Below are positions 46,733 through 60,000 of a stretch of 64,000 bases of DNA, in pieces. The DNA lies in NCBI GenBank assembly GCA_030272155.1, contig CP126193.1, forward strand, positions 3,038,001 to 3,102,000. Reading direction: 5' to 3'. The notes below the pieces were generated by a model. That model did no database searches and was not told the origin of the DNA. It was given only the letters and a program-made list of their open reading frames with translations. A program made the translations under genes and the position numbers. Origin of the DNA: Tetradesmus obliquus (taxonomy: Eukaryota > Chlorophyta > Chlorophyceae > Sphaeropleales > Scenedesmaceae). Each line of letters begins with the position of its first letter. Positions within the stretch are counted from its first letter, which is position 1.

Positions 46733-49700
46733 CTAGCTACTCTTGAGCACCAGCATTGCATTTGCCACGCCAGCTGCTGCAAGTGTTGCTGCTGGATCTG
46801 CTAGCGGCTGCGCGCCTGGCCGCGCCTCTGACAGCTGGAAAGCAGCCATGCCGGCAGCATCAGCTGACACTGAGATGACATAGGCCTGCAAGCAGCAACA
46901 CATGGGATGCAGGGTTGGCGGTGTGAAACAGAACAGAAGCAGTACCAAAACACTGACCAGTTGCCATATCAACCACGTGCTGCAGCACCATAAGCCAGCA
47001 CTGATAATGCCCAATGCAAAGCAAGGACAGAGAATGCTGCAAGCCTGTCAACGCAGACGCCAGCCAGCAACAGCATGCAGGCCAAACAGCTGGCAGCACG
47101 CCATATCTCCAGGCCGTCCCACTGCTATGTGACCCCAATCCTGTGTGGCGATTCGGCTGTCCCGCTGCTGACCCCAATCCTGTGTGGCATTTTAATGCAG
47201 CAACGCACCTCCGCCGAAAAAGCAGCGCATCACCTCCACCAGTTGAGCCCATGCCAGCACACTACCCACCTGCAGGGCTGCTACTGTGTCTGTCGTGTTG
47301 AACCGCCGCTGCACCCTGGCTCCATCAGGCAGCCTGAATGCTACTCTGCAGCTGCCAGCAGCGCCCTCGGCAGGCTCAGGAGGAAGCCGCGCTGCTGCTG
47401 CTGCCTGCACCGCAACAACATCCACAGCAGCAGCTGCTGCCGGCGGCTCCGGCGCTGCTGTGGCTGCAGCAGCTGGCTGCTGCTGCTGTGCTGCTGCTGC
47501 TGCTGGTGTGGTGCCAGCGCCGCCGCCAGAGGACGCTGCTGCTGCTGCTGCTGCTGAGTCGCTGTCGCGCTGCCTGCGCTGCACCTCTGCCCAGATGGCC
47601 TCCTCGTCTATGTCATCCATGTCATCGTCTGACTCATCACCAGCAGCAGGGCCAGGCCCGCCTGCTGCTGCGGTGGGCTGCTGCTTGCAGGACGCGGTCA
47701 GAGAGTACACACAATCAGCAGGAGGGACGAGCACTTACTGCTTCAATGTGGCACGTAGAGGCGACAAAATAGGGCACGTTCACTCAGTGGCAATGCGCAA
47801 GCTAAGACAGCAGCAGCTACAGCAGCAGCAGCAGCAGCAGCACGCCAGCCTCACCTCCACTGACATGGCCAGCGCCATGGCCAGCTGCTCATCCTCAGTC
47901 ATGCCTGCCATGTCAGCAGCAGCAGCAGCAGCAGGGCCCGCTGCTGCTGCTGCCGCCTTGTGGCGCCGCTTGGTCGACTGCTGGAAGGCTCGGTGCGCCA
48001 GGTCTGAGGCCCCAGGGTCATTGGGGTCTGCAAGGGTGCGGAATGCATACAGCATGAGCTCAGAACTGCGTGACGACACACGTGTGCACTTGGTTTGCAG
48101 AGAGCTGAGCTGGTTCACTTCAACAGCGTTGACACGCAACTGGGCCCACAACGAGTGCATGCTGCTGCTGCAGCCAGCGCACCGGGACTGCCGGCTGTGC
48201 TATGACTGCATCCTTTTATGGAGCTCTAAGGCGACAAACATAAAAGTGGAACGGGGCCAACCACCGCAGTCCAGGTAGGGCACCAGCGCCTCCACCAGTG
48301 CCTCACTGCCTATGCGCTGCTACTACCCTGGTCACTGAGATTTTTACTAACACTGCCGACTACCACCCACCGCAGTCCAGGTCGGGCACCAGCTCCTCAA
48401 CCAGCGCCTCGCTGCTGATGCCCTGTTACTAACACCGTCAATAACGCTGTCACTAACACTGTCCACGAGACACCCACTGCAGTCCAGGTAGGGCGCCAGC
48501 TCCTCGAACAGCGCCTCGCTGCTGATGCCCTGATACTAACACCGTCAATAACGCTGTCAACAACACTGACACTGTCAACTAAACACCCACTGCAGCCCAG
48601 GTAGGGCACCAGCTCCTCGACCAGCGCCTCGCTGCCCGTGCCGTTTTAGTATACCGTCACTACAACTGTTATTCACACTGCGAGTAAAACTACCACCCAC
48701 CGCAGTCCAGGTAGGGCACCAGCCCCTCCACCAGCGCCTCGCTGCGGTTGCCATCTTTATTGTCAGTAACACTGTCAGCAACACTGTCACTGACACTGTC
48801 AACTACCACCCACCGCAGTCCAGGTAAGGCACCAGCTCCTCCACAAGTGCCTCAGGCCCCACAAAGCCGTAGCGCTCCCACAGCTTGGCGCGCGTGATGG
48901 GGTCCACAATAATGCACGCGGGCATCTGCTCCAAGTGGTACTGACCACCCAGCGCCCTGCCCTGGTTGCTGCTGCTGTAGCACTGCGTTTGGGTGTGTTT
49001 GGTGATGATCACACACAAAAATGTACAGCGTACAGCGTAAAAGCGTGTCAGTGTGGACCACAGCTGCGCCAGATTGTGTGTGCGACGCAAGGAACATGTG
49101 TGCTGTTGCAGCTGCAGCCAGCCCGGCACACCATCGCAGCCGCAGCAACCAGCACGCACCCAATGTCAAACCCTGCCTCTAAAGCCTGCATCAAGCACCG
49201 CTGCCTCAACCCCACACATCTAGCAACCCCTTATCCCACAACACAACACGCCCGCGCACCTGCCAGAACACAAATGTGCCGCGCAGCATGTCCTGCACCA
49301 AGCTGTCACCCCAGGTGTCCCTGTTCAGCCGATGTGTCGAAAACTCCTCAGCATCTTGCACATTCACCAGCAGCCAGCGCCCCTGCTGCGCTGCCTGAGC
49401 AACTGCTGCCTCCCAGTCCCCTGTAAATGCCAGCCCTGGGGGTGGTTTAAACAGGTCTGATAGCTTGGGGGCGCCGCCCGCGCCGCCTGCTGCTGCTGCT
49501 GCCGCTGCTGCTGAGCTGCCGCCGGCGCCCGCTGCGCCGCTGCCGCCTGCTGCTGCTGCTGCTGCGGGGTTGAAGTCTTTGAATACATCCACGTGTGTGG
49601 GGCCACGCTCTGGGGCAGCACCATACCTGCAGCATGGCACAGGCATACCGCAACACTAGCAGAGAGGGCAGGGACCAATCATGGCAGAATGCACTGGTGT

Positions 49701-50526
49701 GTCAAGGTGACAGCTGCGTGCAAGCCGCTTGATGCATGTGGTGCAACTTCAGGTTCAGGAGACCACTGCCAAGTGCAGTGTGCGACGTTTGTGTTGAGCA
49801 GCACAACACCCACAACCCCAGCAGAGGCATTGTACACTTGCCAACCTGCTGCAAAGCATGATTGCAGCTGATCAGACGCGCTTCATCATCGTAGCTGTCC
49901 AGCCGCTGCACTGCTGCAGCCGCACAAGTGCAGCTGTGGCAGCAGCAGCTTTACTGCTTGCCTGCCAGGTAGGAAGGGTACTGTGCTGCTGGAGCTCTGC
50001 GCCTTGTCAGCTGATATGCATGCTAGCTGGTATCCGCACCTCGCCACGCGTGCTGGGATGCCATGCGGGCCTGGTGCATCACCATACAGCCTGTCCCGCA
50101 TGACAGGCATGGGCGCACGCACTTCATCCTCTTCCTGCAAGAGCTCTGGTGGTATGTCTGGAGCACCACCTGCATGGTTGCTGCCACCACCTGCTGCACC
50201 ACCCCCGAGATCGCCCCCTGTGGCGAACTGCAGGTTTACTGCTTCTTCCAGCTGCCAGTTAGTTGCTTCCAGCACGCTCATCGCAGCTGTGGCGTCCTCG
50301 ACTCCCTGTAACAACAGCAGTAGCCCGGCAGGGATGCAGGAGGGCTCGGTCAGCACAGGCTGTGTACGTGACAGACACACGGAACAGCTGATGAAACACG
50401 TATTGGAATGCACGTCCATGCCAGGCCGATCAAACGCCCCGAGCGTCCGCAGCAGTTGTTCCAAGGACTTTCCCCTACCGTGATCGCCATGAACTCCTGC
50501 AGCACGCTGGCCTGAGCGTCGTCCAT
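46733..50526 (-). CDS. UBA-UAS-UIM-UBX protein (UBXN7/PUX type Cdc48 adaptor)
   Basis: Exons 50526-50479, 50305-50040, 49626-49260, 48961-48814, 48027-47855, 47683-47270 and 46885-46733; 522 aa. Four modules are in the UBXN7 order. UBA, residues 1-45, spans the first intron (VLQEFMAIT, GVEDATAAMSVLEATNWQLEEAV). The UAS thioredoxin-like domain, about 170-275, has LFKPPPGLAF, RWLLVNVQDAEEFSTHRLNRDTW, MPACIIVDPITRAKLWE. A UIM at about 319-333 has TEDEQLAMALAMS. The C-terminal UBX domain, about 430-522, has CRVAFRLPDGARVQRRF. Such proteins recruit ubiquitinated clients to Cdc48/p97. Ala/Gly-rich linkers separate the modules. The acceptor of the sixth exon is ambiguous by one or two CAG triplets. 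A phase-compatible optional exon (about 49846-49930 region) is discussed in the findings. Confidence 0.88.
48258..48813 (-). repeat. five echoes of the UBX-gene UAS exon 3' end (period about 110 bp)
   Basis: The end of the exon with its donor (48814-48862) recurs at about 48264, 48371, 48478, 48591 and 48701, at spacings of 107-113 bp. Each copy keeps 40-50 exon-like bases, a G|GT-like donor position and a shared intron piece with (TAACACTGTC)n-like units. Confidence 0.92.
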
Positions 50527-51467
50527 GGCTACTTATTGCAGTACTTAACAGCCTTTCGTACGAACCAGCTGCCTGCTTCAGCAGCAGCCTAGCCAAGCTG
50601 AGCCTGCTGCTGCTCTGCTGTTCCTCAAGGTGGGTTGCCAAATAAGCTTCTTGCAGAGAGGGAGGGACACAGCTCAGAATGAGGTCACAGCATAAGCACC
50701 ATTACAACATGTGCGTCTGCCTCTGCACTGCAGTGCAGATGTCACAGGAGTGCCACTGTAGAACCCACTGTAACAAAACCATCATCAGGGGTCGTAACGC
50801 ATGCAACACACTGCTGCAAGCACAGCTCGCACACTCGGAAGCCTGCATGTCTCACTGCTGCAGTACAATAAGCAAATCCAGGTACAGACACCCAGGCGAC
50901 ACATATAGCCTCAACTGACCGTCAGTACAGGCGGTAGGTCAGGTGCAGCATGTCTGGCATGTGCAGCATGATGACACGCATCAGCTGGTCAGCATGCACT
51001 AGATGTTACAGCAATTAAACCTTCAAGCAAGGCAACAATCATTGTCCGAACAAGCAACACCATCACACGCCGCCACTTTCAGACACAGCAGCTTACAAAT
51101 TAATACATGGCAAGTGACAAATCCATACAGCAAACACATGTGAATTGTTCCATTTATACTGCGGTAGCTGCCCGGCTGCACAGGTACATGTGCAAATCAC
51201 AAAGCTACATACCACAGGGATATCACTGATGTGGCAGTTGAAGAGCACAGTTTACAACACATATCACAAAATACCAACAGCCTCAAACAGCCGATCACAG
51301 GCAAGGCAGCACCTGCACACTGACACTGAGGCTGTCAGGTGCCCAACCATGACTTTGCACCCTCCAACAGTTTCACCTTGCACTCAGGTCGCAACTTACG
51401 CATGGGAAGATGCATAATTCACCATCCCACTCAGCAACCAAGTGAACCAAACACGATACATCCGGTC
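50527..51467. other. tandem intergenic region
   Basis: Between the UBX gene start and the SHPRH-like gene stop, both minus strand. Minus-strand TGTAA motifs at about 51094 and 51249 may end the SHPRH-like transcript. No coding sequence is recognised. Confidence 0.5.
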
Positions 51468-53216
51468 TCAATCCTGCAAGTCAACAGGCCCTTCGTCTGC
51501 TGCCTCTCCATCTGCCGCTGCAGCAAACCCTGCGTCACCCCCGCTGCCCTCAGTCCATTTGCTGCTCAGCAGTGCTGCCACATCAGCCACGTTGAGGTCT
51601 GCTGCCTCGCTGCTGCTTGCGCCTGGCCGCTTCGCAACAACAGCAGACATGTCCATGGCTGCTGCACGCTGCCGAGACAGCCGCGCCACATTCTCCTCGA
51701 CGGTGTGCTGCACCACAAACCTGCAGGGCATGCCAAAAAACAGTGCAGCAGGTGCAAGCAGCGGCAGACAGAATATGATGATACTGTAGGGAGCAGATGT
51801 AACGATGCAGAGAAAAGAGCCAGGCTGTGGTGCTGTTGCAAGAGGACACAGATAGCAGTCATTTGCAGACCATGACATGACCTGCAGCGGCCCAACAAGA
51901 CACTGTAATCGAGCTTCTGAACTGCCTGCAGCTAAAAGACAGCAGCTGTCCATCCCACCAGTGCACCCCCAGCTCTTTCTGTGCCAAAGGCTTCCACCTA
52001 CCAAACACCGTGCTGCGCTCCCCGCTTCCCCAAGCACACACGCCCCTGCAACGCACCCCAAGTACACCACACCACTCACACCCACCCCTGCAGCACACAC
52101 GCCGTCTCCGATCCATACCCACCTGTGCACGTGTGTGGTTGCCGTCTGCCCGAACCTGCTGATGCGCCCCGTTGCCTGCAGCTCCTGTGTAGGGTCCAGC
52201 AGAGGCTCCACCAGCAGCACGTGCTGCGCCTCAGTCAGGTTCAGGCCAGCAGCGCCATGGCCCACCAGCATCAGCAGCACACGCGGCCGGCCACGCGAGG
52301 TGCAGCCAGCGCTAGCAGCAGCAGCACTTTTTGCAGCAGCGTCAGGCCTAGCAGCAGCGCCGGCTGCTGGTGATGCGCCTGCGTTGCAGTCTTCATCTGC
52401 TTCTTCTGGATCATCTTCTTCTTCATCATCATCATCGCTGAGGTCTATCTCTAGCTGCTCAGCTTCACCTGCTTCTTCCTCCCGCTGCCGCTTGCCACCC
52501 TGCTGCTTGCCACCCTGCTGCTGCTGGTTCTGGCGCATCCCTCGGCTTGCTGGCTTCTGGCCAGCTGCTGCTCCTTCCTGCAGCTCTGCCGCAGCAGCAG
52601 CGCAGCCTTTGAACTGCTCCAGGGCTTGCAGGAAGCCCCTGCGGCCTCTGCCAAATGCATGGTGGATGCCGTTTGCAGTTAGCGCGTGGCTCAAGATGTC
52701 CAGCACGTCCAGCCAGCTGCTGAACACGATGACCTTGTTGGCGGGGTGCAGCTGCAGCAGCAGCAGCAGCCGACGCACGATGGCCTCCACCTTGGTGCCT
52801 GCAGGAAGGGACGGCACAGTGCATAGAAAGTAGCAGGGTGGTGAACAGCAGGCATCGAAGACACGAGTAGCTGACACGATGCAGCTTGCATGTGCACGCA
52901 CGAGGGTGTATCGAGTCAACATGCCTGTCGCTGCAGCAGCATTAGTCACACCCAACTGCAATGCAGAACCCACTGTTCTCCTGTTTTGGCTGTGTGGGCC
53001 CACTTGTGTCATTTTCACAGTGCGAACAAGTTGAACACCAAGCTGCACTCACCGTAACTCCCCTGCACCAACAGCTGCTGCTCCGCCTGCCACATGTACG
53101 GCACAGCGCCACCACCGCCTCCGCTGCGCTCTCCACTGCAATCCACAGCAGCACCGCTGCTGCTGCGCCGCCTGCTGACCCCACCCTTTGGGCTAGCCAG
53201 GGGGCTGCAGGGGTCC

Positions 53217-53248
<32 letters not shown>

Positions 53249-54030
53249 CTGCTGCTGCTGACCTGGCACACTGCTATCTGTCCTGATGTAGCTGTACGTG
53301 CTGCTGCGGCCGCTATCCACATATGCCACGTCACTAACGTGTGTCCTGCAGCGGCAGGTTGGGCAGCTAATGCGGCGCTGCTGCGGCGGCAGTGCGGCAG
53401 GCAGCCGCGCTGCCAGCGCGTCAGCGCAGCTGCAGCACAGGACGTGCCCGCAGGGCAGCACTGCTGCTGCTGCTTCCACCTGGTCGTGGCAGATGGGGCA
53501 GCTGGTTTGTTCAGTAGCATCGCCGCCCTGGACACTGCCGCTGCTGCCAGCTGGCACTGCTGCTGCTGCTGCTGCTGCGGCTGATCCAGCTGGTTGTGCC
53601 GTGCTGTCTTTCGCGCCTGCTGCCTCCTGCTGTGTGCCTGCTTGGTCCTGACCATCACCAGCAGCAGCTGCAGCAGCTCTCTTCAGAGCAGCTGCTGCAG
53701 CAGCAGTGCGTGGTGAGGCAGGTTCAGCCGTCGGCCCCTGCCCAGCTGCAGCAAGCTTATCCTGCCTCAACTCCCCACCAGCACCTGCTGCAACAACCCC
53801 ACCACCAGCAGCACCATCTGCTGCCGCGCCCACTGCTGCTGCAGCATCTGCTGCTTTGTCTGCCGCTGTTGCGCGCTTGCGTGCTGCCGCAATGGTCTTG
53901 AGGTACCTCAGCTTGCCGAGTGCCCTGCTGAGCTCGCCTTGGGCCAGAGTTTTCTCTAGAGACAGCTCGCTGTTCTTGATGACCTGCTCAGCCTCGGTGA
54001 GCTTGAACAGCGCTTCATGCGCAGTGACCT

Positions 54031-54073
<43 letters not shown>

Positions 54074-57000
54074 GCTGTTGTCAGCACCAAAGGGCGTCAG
54101 CAGGCTGGAGAAGGCCATGTGCCGCTGCTTGCTGCGGTTCCTGCCGCAAGCCGAGTCACACGGGGAGAGGATGCAGGGCTTGAGTGTTAGCCATGCACTG
54201 CTGGTGCATGCTTGCAGCTGACACGCTTTGATGATGCATCACCAGCCGCGTTAAACAGCCAGCCAGCCAGCCAAGCAGCTAGCCATCCAGCCAGCCAGCC
54301 AGCAAACAAATCAGCTGTCAACCAGCCGCAACCGCACCTGCTCGCCCTCCAGCCGCGTGCCGATGCGCAGCAGCGCCATGGCCAGCTCATCCATCGCGTA
54401 CAGCAGCTGCCGCTGCGCACCCGACAGCGCGCCAGCAGCGATGAAGAGCTTGCGGCTGCCCTCCAGCTGCTCCAGGTGCTTGGCTGCGGCATCCGACACG
54501 CCTGGCAGGCTCCTGCGAGCAGTTGATTGGTGTTTGCAATGTGAATTGAAGACACACCAAAGTGTGTGTTTTGATAGCTCAGTATCATTGAGCAAACCAA
54601 AACAGCATATCTCAGATGCACGTGGTGAGACTGCAGCACACTCCCACAAGCATACGCACATCGCAGCGCAACGCACATGCTCCACCCAACACATCCTGCC
54701 CACAAAAACACATCTAGCCTCAAAAAAACCTCAGCACACTCAGCATGCACTGCACAGTGCAGCGCCCAGCCCTCACCTGCCAAGCCCATGCCGCGCCAGC
54801 TGCTGCTGCAGCAGCCGCAGCACCCTCTCCACCTCAGAGGGATGCCGCACCACCTGCGCCTCAGACACTGCTGTGTCCTGCCGCCGCGCACCAGCACCTG
54901 CTGCTGCTGCCGTCAGGTCGTCTCCGCTGCCTTCTGCTGCTGCTTCGTTGAGGCCACCCCTGCCTACGCGGCGCGTAGCTGTCAGCTGTGTTTGCCTCGC
55001 GGCCTCGTCAGCATCAACCTGCACCAAGGTCAACCCAACATGTTGCAGCATGAAACGTCATGCCTTAGCAGCACAACATTTGAACAACTGCAGTGCACAG
55101 TGCAGCACTGCGCTTTGCTGTACATCCCGCTAAGACATCTGCCATATGATAGAGCTGAACAGCACCCTGCGCAGCAGCAATCAAGCCTGCTGCAGCCAAC
55201 ATCCAGTCAAAGCACCCAGTCAACACCCAGTCAACACCCGTCAAAACACAAAGTCAACGCCCAGTCAACGCCCAGTCAACGCCCGGTCAACAACTCACCA
55301 TCGTGCCCGCAGCCAGCGCGCGCGTGTGCAGCGAGAACAGCCGCACCTCCCAACGCCGCATGCCCTCCTCAAGCCTGCAGTGCCTGCAAACCAACCCAGC
55401 TACACCCATCTCAGCCCTGCAGCGGCCACACTGCCCTGCCTGCTCTACCAGCCCCTGCTCAGGGCCATCTGCTGCACTGCAGCCTTCCTGCAAATCCTGC
55501 AGCTGGCTCATCGCTGCTGCTTGCTGCGCTGCCATGGCTCCGAGCTCCCGAGTGATGAGCAGCTTCAAGCCATGCAGCGAGGCGAAGCGGTTCGCGAGGC
55601 TGGTTGCATTTTGTGCAACTTTCTGGCGGTATGTGTCGCCTTCCTGCAGCTTCTGCCGCACGGCGTCGACAACTTCATCCGCCCTGCCGGCTTCAGATAA
55701 AGCATCAAGGACTGAAACATACCAGCCGGAAGAGCCATCAGCAGCGCTGTCGCCTGCGGCTGCAGCTCCAGCTGTCGCTTCGTTTCCAAATTGCGTCGCT
55801 GCCACGTCATCATCTTCCTGCAAGTCCTGCTCCAGCCAGCTGTCGTCATCATCGTCATCATCCGCTCCCATCATCGCCCGCTGATATGCACTGGTACCCT
55901 TGCTCTTGCTGCTGCTGCGCTGCTGCTGCCCGCTGCGGGCAGTTGCAGCAGCTGCGGCTGCACCTGCTGCGCTGCTGCTGCCTGCCCCTCCCTCAACAGC
56001 CTGCTGCCGTTTCTGCACCTTGCTGTTATGCTTGCTGTGCTGCTGCAGCACCGGCAGCGCCTCCTTTGCTGCCTTCAGGTATGCTGCATGTGCAACGGCT
56101 AGCGCTGCCTGCCGCTGCGCCAAGTAGTTGTCCCTAATGGCAGCGGCTTCTGCGGCCAAGCTGTCATCACGCAACGTGCGGGGTACACCAGGCCCATACG
56201 GCCTAGCTGCTGCTGCTGCTGCTGCTGCTGTTGCTGCTGTGGTGGCAGCTGATGTGCCTGCTGAGCTGTTGTACTTTGCTGCCAGGTGAGCCAGTAGGTC
56301 AGCCAGGTTGTGCAGCGTGTGCAGCAGCTGCAGTGGGTCGGTACGCACCTGCAGCAGCAGCAGCAGCAGCAGCAGTAGAGCCAGGCAGGCGGATCGTTTG
56401 TAGGCCACGCATTACTATGCATTGAACAGCGCTGATAGCAGCGCATCTGGCAGTGTGGCTGCTCACTGCAGCAGCACACCAGTACACTTCCTGCCGGCTG
56501 TTGTTCTCTGACATCGCTGCAACCTACAAATAAACAAAAAGTGGCCAATGTTGGCTCATGCACCTCATCATGTGACCTCATTCATATGCAGCGCAGCGCT
56601 GCGCCAGCCGCACCTCCTGCTTGTTCCCTTCAGACACGCCCAGCCCCTCCCTGTAGGCAGCCACAGCCCCCGCCGCATCTCCAGACAGCCGCAGCAGCGC
56701 CGCGAGGCCGTTCAGGGCCCCAATCAACTGCCGCTGCGACTCCTCGGCTTCTGTTCGAGCTTTTGAGGTCAGCACTTGCAGGATTTGGTCCATGGTCATT
56801 GGGCTGCTGCTGCCGCCGATGAGCGCGCCACGCAGGCCAGATGCGCCAACCTGTTTTCAACAGCATGCAAGCGCAATAAAGCACATAAGCCAAGACACAG
56901 CGGGTGAGGCAGGAGTCGTGGTAGCAACGGTTCCGCGTCAAGCAGTTTGCAAAGGTATGCACATGTGTTCAAACAAACAAAACAGGGTGAAGCTTGGCGG

Positions 57001-60000
57001 CTGTAATCAATCACTGCTGGGCCTTCACGGCTGCGCACCCAGGTCTTCCTGCAAGCCACACATGCACCTCCGCTCAACACACAAGCCTTGTGTGCAGCAC
57101 TGTGTGAATGCATACTGTGCTGATACAGTCTGTTGTGCTGCAGCGCACCTGGGGATGGATGCACGCCTGCCGCAGCCGCAGCAGCGGCAGCAGCAGCTTC
57201 CGCTGCTCCGCAGGCACCAGCTGCTTGCCCAGCAGCGGGCCCAGCACAGCAGCAGCAGCGCCGTCAAGCGCACGGCTGTCGCCAGCTGCAATCGCAGCTG
57301 CAGCCGCCGGCGCTGCTGCTGCTTTGGCGGCGGCAAGCGCTGCTGTGTCTGACTTCCTGCCGCCGCGTGACTGCAGGATCACTGCTGCAAGGGCGTCCTG
57401 CAGCACCTTGCGGGCTTTTGCTGCGCAGTCCTGGTGCGCCCTGCGGCAGCAGCAGAACACCACGCCTTGGATGCGATGGTATGCTGAGGGATAGTGATCA
57501 CTGCTTGACTCCCACGCAACGCCATCAACGATGCAATCGAAAGATTTGACAGTGAGTCCGAGGTGGGCTCACTTACACGGTCATGTGCAAGGCTTGACAT
57601 ATAGCACCGCTTAGCTTGGTGCATGCCAAGCGCAGCACTCAGCAATCCACTCAAACCGAGCACGCCGCTGCAAGTGCTTCTTCATCCTCAGTTAACCGCT
57701 CAGATACTGCTGCTGCACCTGCAACTTCACACTACGCCTGCAGCTAGCCGCCCGCCAGCCGCCCACCTGTTATACCAGTGACGCTCAATGGCGCTGAGCC
57801 GCAGCAGCGTGGTGTGCTGGCACTGCGCAGGCAGGCCCATCTCGCCCAGCACATCAGTTTTTGCGGTGCGCCACAGCAGCCCACCACGCGCGGGAGCCAT
57901 CAGCTGCAGCAGTGTCTCCAGCCCTGTTAAGACAGCACCACAGGAATGTTTTGCAGGATTTTGAAGTACTATGACACACAGGCGAGCAGGAGCGGTTTCG
58001 TTGGGCTATGACTATAGTCAAGCTCTAGTTGGCGTTGAGGCGTCCAGCATGGCATGCAACAGTCAAACGTGCAGGCAACTGCAACTAAACTGTTTACTGC
58101 ATCGAACACCCCCATCATCTACGCTCTTTCATGCATGACAGATTGCGCAGCACTTCACACAGCAGCAAGCCGGCGCAACCTACTCACCGTGCGGCTGGCC
58201 GCGCTTGAGAGGCTCCGCCACCGCCACCGCCCACCACCAGGGCGAGCCCGCCCAGGGCTGCGCCCCCAGGCAGCTCAGCAGCCCCCACAGGTCCTCCAGC
58301 CCGCGGCTGATGGGCGTGCCTGCAGGAACAAAACACCGACAAAACAAGTCAAAAGCAGTTAGGCGGTTAGGCAGGCAGGTGGGTGCATAAGTCCTTCAGC
58401 CCGCGGCTGATGGGCGTGCCTGCAGATAGTAGTAAGGAAATGCAGGCATGTGATTGGCAGTGAACTTTTGGGCAGGCACGCATGCAGCTCAGCAGCCCCC
58501 ACAGGTCCTCCAGCCCGTGGCTGATGGGCGCGCCTGCAGGCAGGCAGAGCCACAGTTGGGTGCATGGGCTGTCAGGCAGTTCAGCCGGCAGGTGGGTACA
58601 CAGGCCCTCAGGGTCGTGGCTGATGGGCGTGCCTCCAAGATCACGCCAGGTAGGCAGGTAACAGGTGGGCAGGCAGGCAGGTATGCAGGCGGGAAGTGGA
58701 CGGGTAAAGGAGGGCAGGCAGGCTGTGCAGGCGTGGCACCTGATCACACAGTGCAGCTGCTCACACCTGCACTGCACTGCCTCCTGCACTGCACTGCCTC
58801 CTGCACTGCCTCCACGCCGCTCTCAACCTCCACTGCTCCACACAGCTCGCACCTGTGACGGCCCATCTGTGCCGCGCCTGGATCTTGCGCGCCATCTCCG
58901 CGGCCTTGGCTGTGCTGCCCTGCACCTGCTGCGCCTCGTCCAGCACCAGCCGCAGGAAGCGCAGCCGGCTGAGGGGCGTGGGGACCACCGCATACCTGCG
59001 GGCACAGTGCAGAAGTTCAAACATTCAGGACTTGCAAGGCGCAGGCGGCTCAGGCGTGTGGGCACCACCGGACCTGCCAAGGCAGTACAAAAAGTCTAGC
59101 ACCTCTCTAATTGTTGTGTCAATAGGGGTTTAGCAACAGGCGCAGGCGGCTGAGGGGCATGGGCACCACCGCGTACCTGCGGGAGCGCACCAGCAAAGGG
59201 CAACACTGAAGGCTCAGCAAGGAGGCGCAACAAGATGACACTGGGCGCTCAGAGAAGCAGCACTGCCCCGCAAAGCACACACAGCCCACCTCTTGCGCCT
59301 CCTGAACGAGTACTCGCTTGCGCCATCAGCGTCAGGCTGTAGCGCCAGCTCGCGTTTTAACACGTCATACGTCGTCAGCACAATGTCAGCCGCCGCCAGC
59401 TCAGCAGCCGTCACAACATGCCCAGCAGCCGCCGCCGCAGCCGCCGCGCCGGCAGCAGCGGCAGCGGCGGCTGCGTCGCGCGCGCTGCCGGCGGCGGTGC
59501 GGCTGCTGCGGCTGCTGCTGGTGGTTTTAGCGACTGGGGGTGCTGAGGTGGGCTGGTGCTGCCCCACGTAGACTTTGAGTGAGAGCGTGCCTGGCGTGAT
59601 GTGGCGCTGCATCTCATCAACCCACTGCAGGCGGCAGGCAGCAAGAAAAGCAGCCTTGATGCTGAGGATGCTTAGGGTGGACAGTGTAAGTGATGTGACA
59701 GAGTGATGTGGCGCTGCATCTCATCCACCCACTGCATGAAGTGCAACAGATTGAACAGATAAGACATGAGGATGCACTATGTTGGAGGGTGAGGTGATTC
59801 TGCAGAAGCACAGAATGGAATTCTGGCATTGCACGTCTGCCAGACAAAAAGGAACACAGATACTGAACCCCGGGCATGCTCTTTTGCCAGGACACATACT
59901 CCATCTGCATGCTATTGAAGCATGCATTACATGCAGGCAGGCTGTGAGTGCTGCCCAACAAGCACAGCAACCTGTGATCGCCAAAACCTTCATGCAACCA

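Noticed and set aside
48258-48813. CRISPR-like regularly spaced repeats of about 110 bp
   Set aside because: The repeats match the adjacent exon end and lie in an intron of a eukaryotic gene. Spacers are also repeated, so this is a tandem duplication array.
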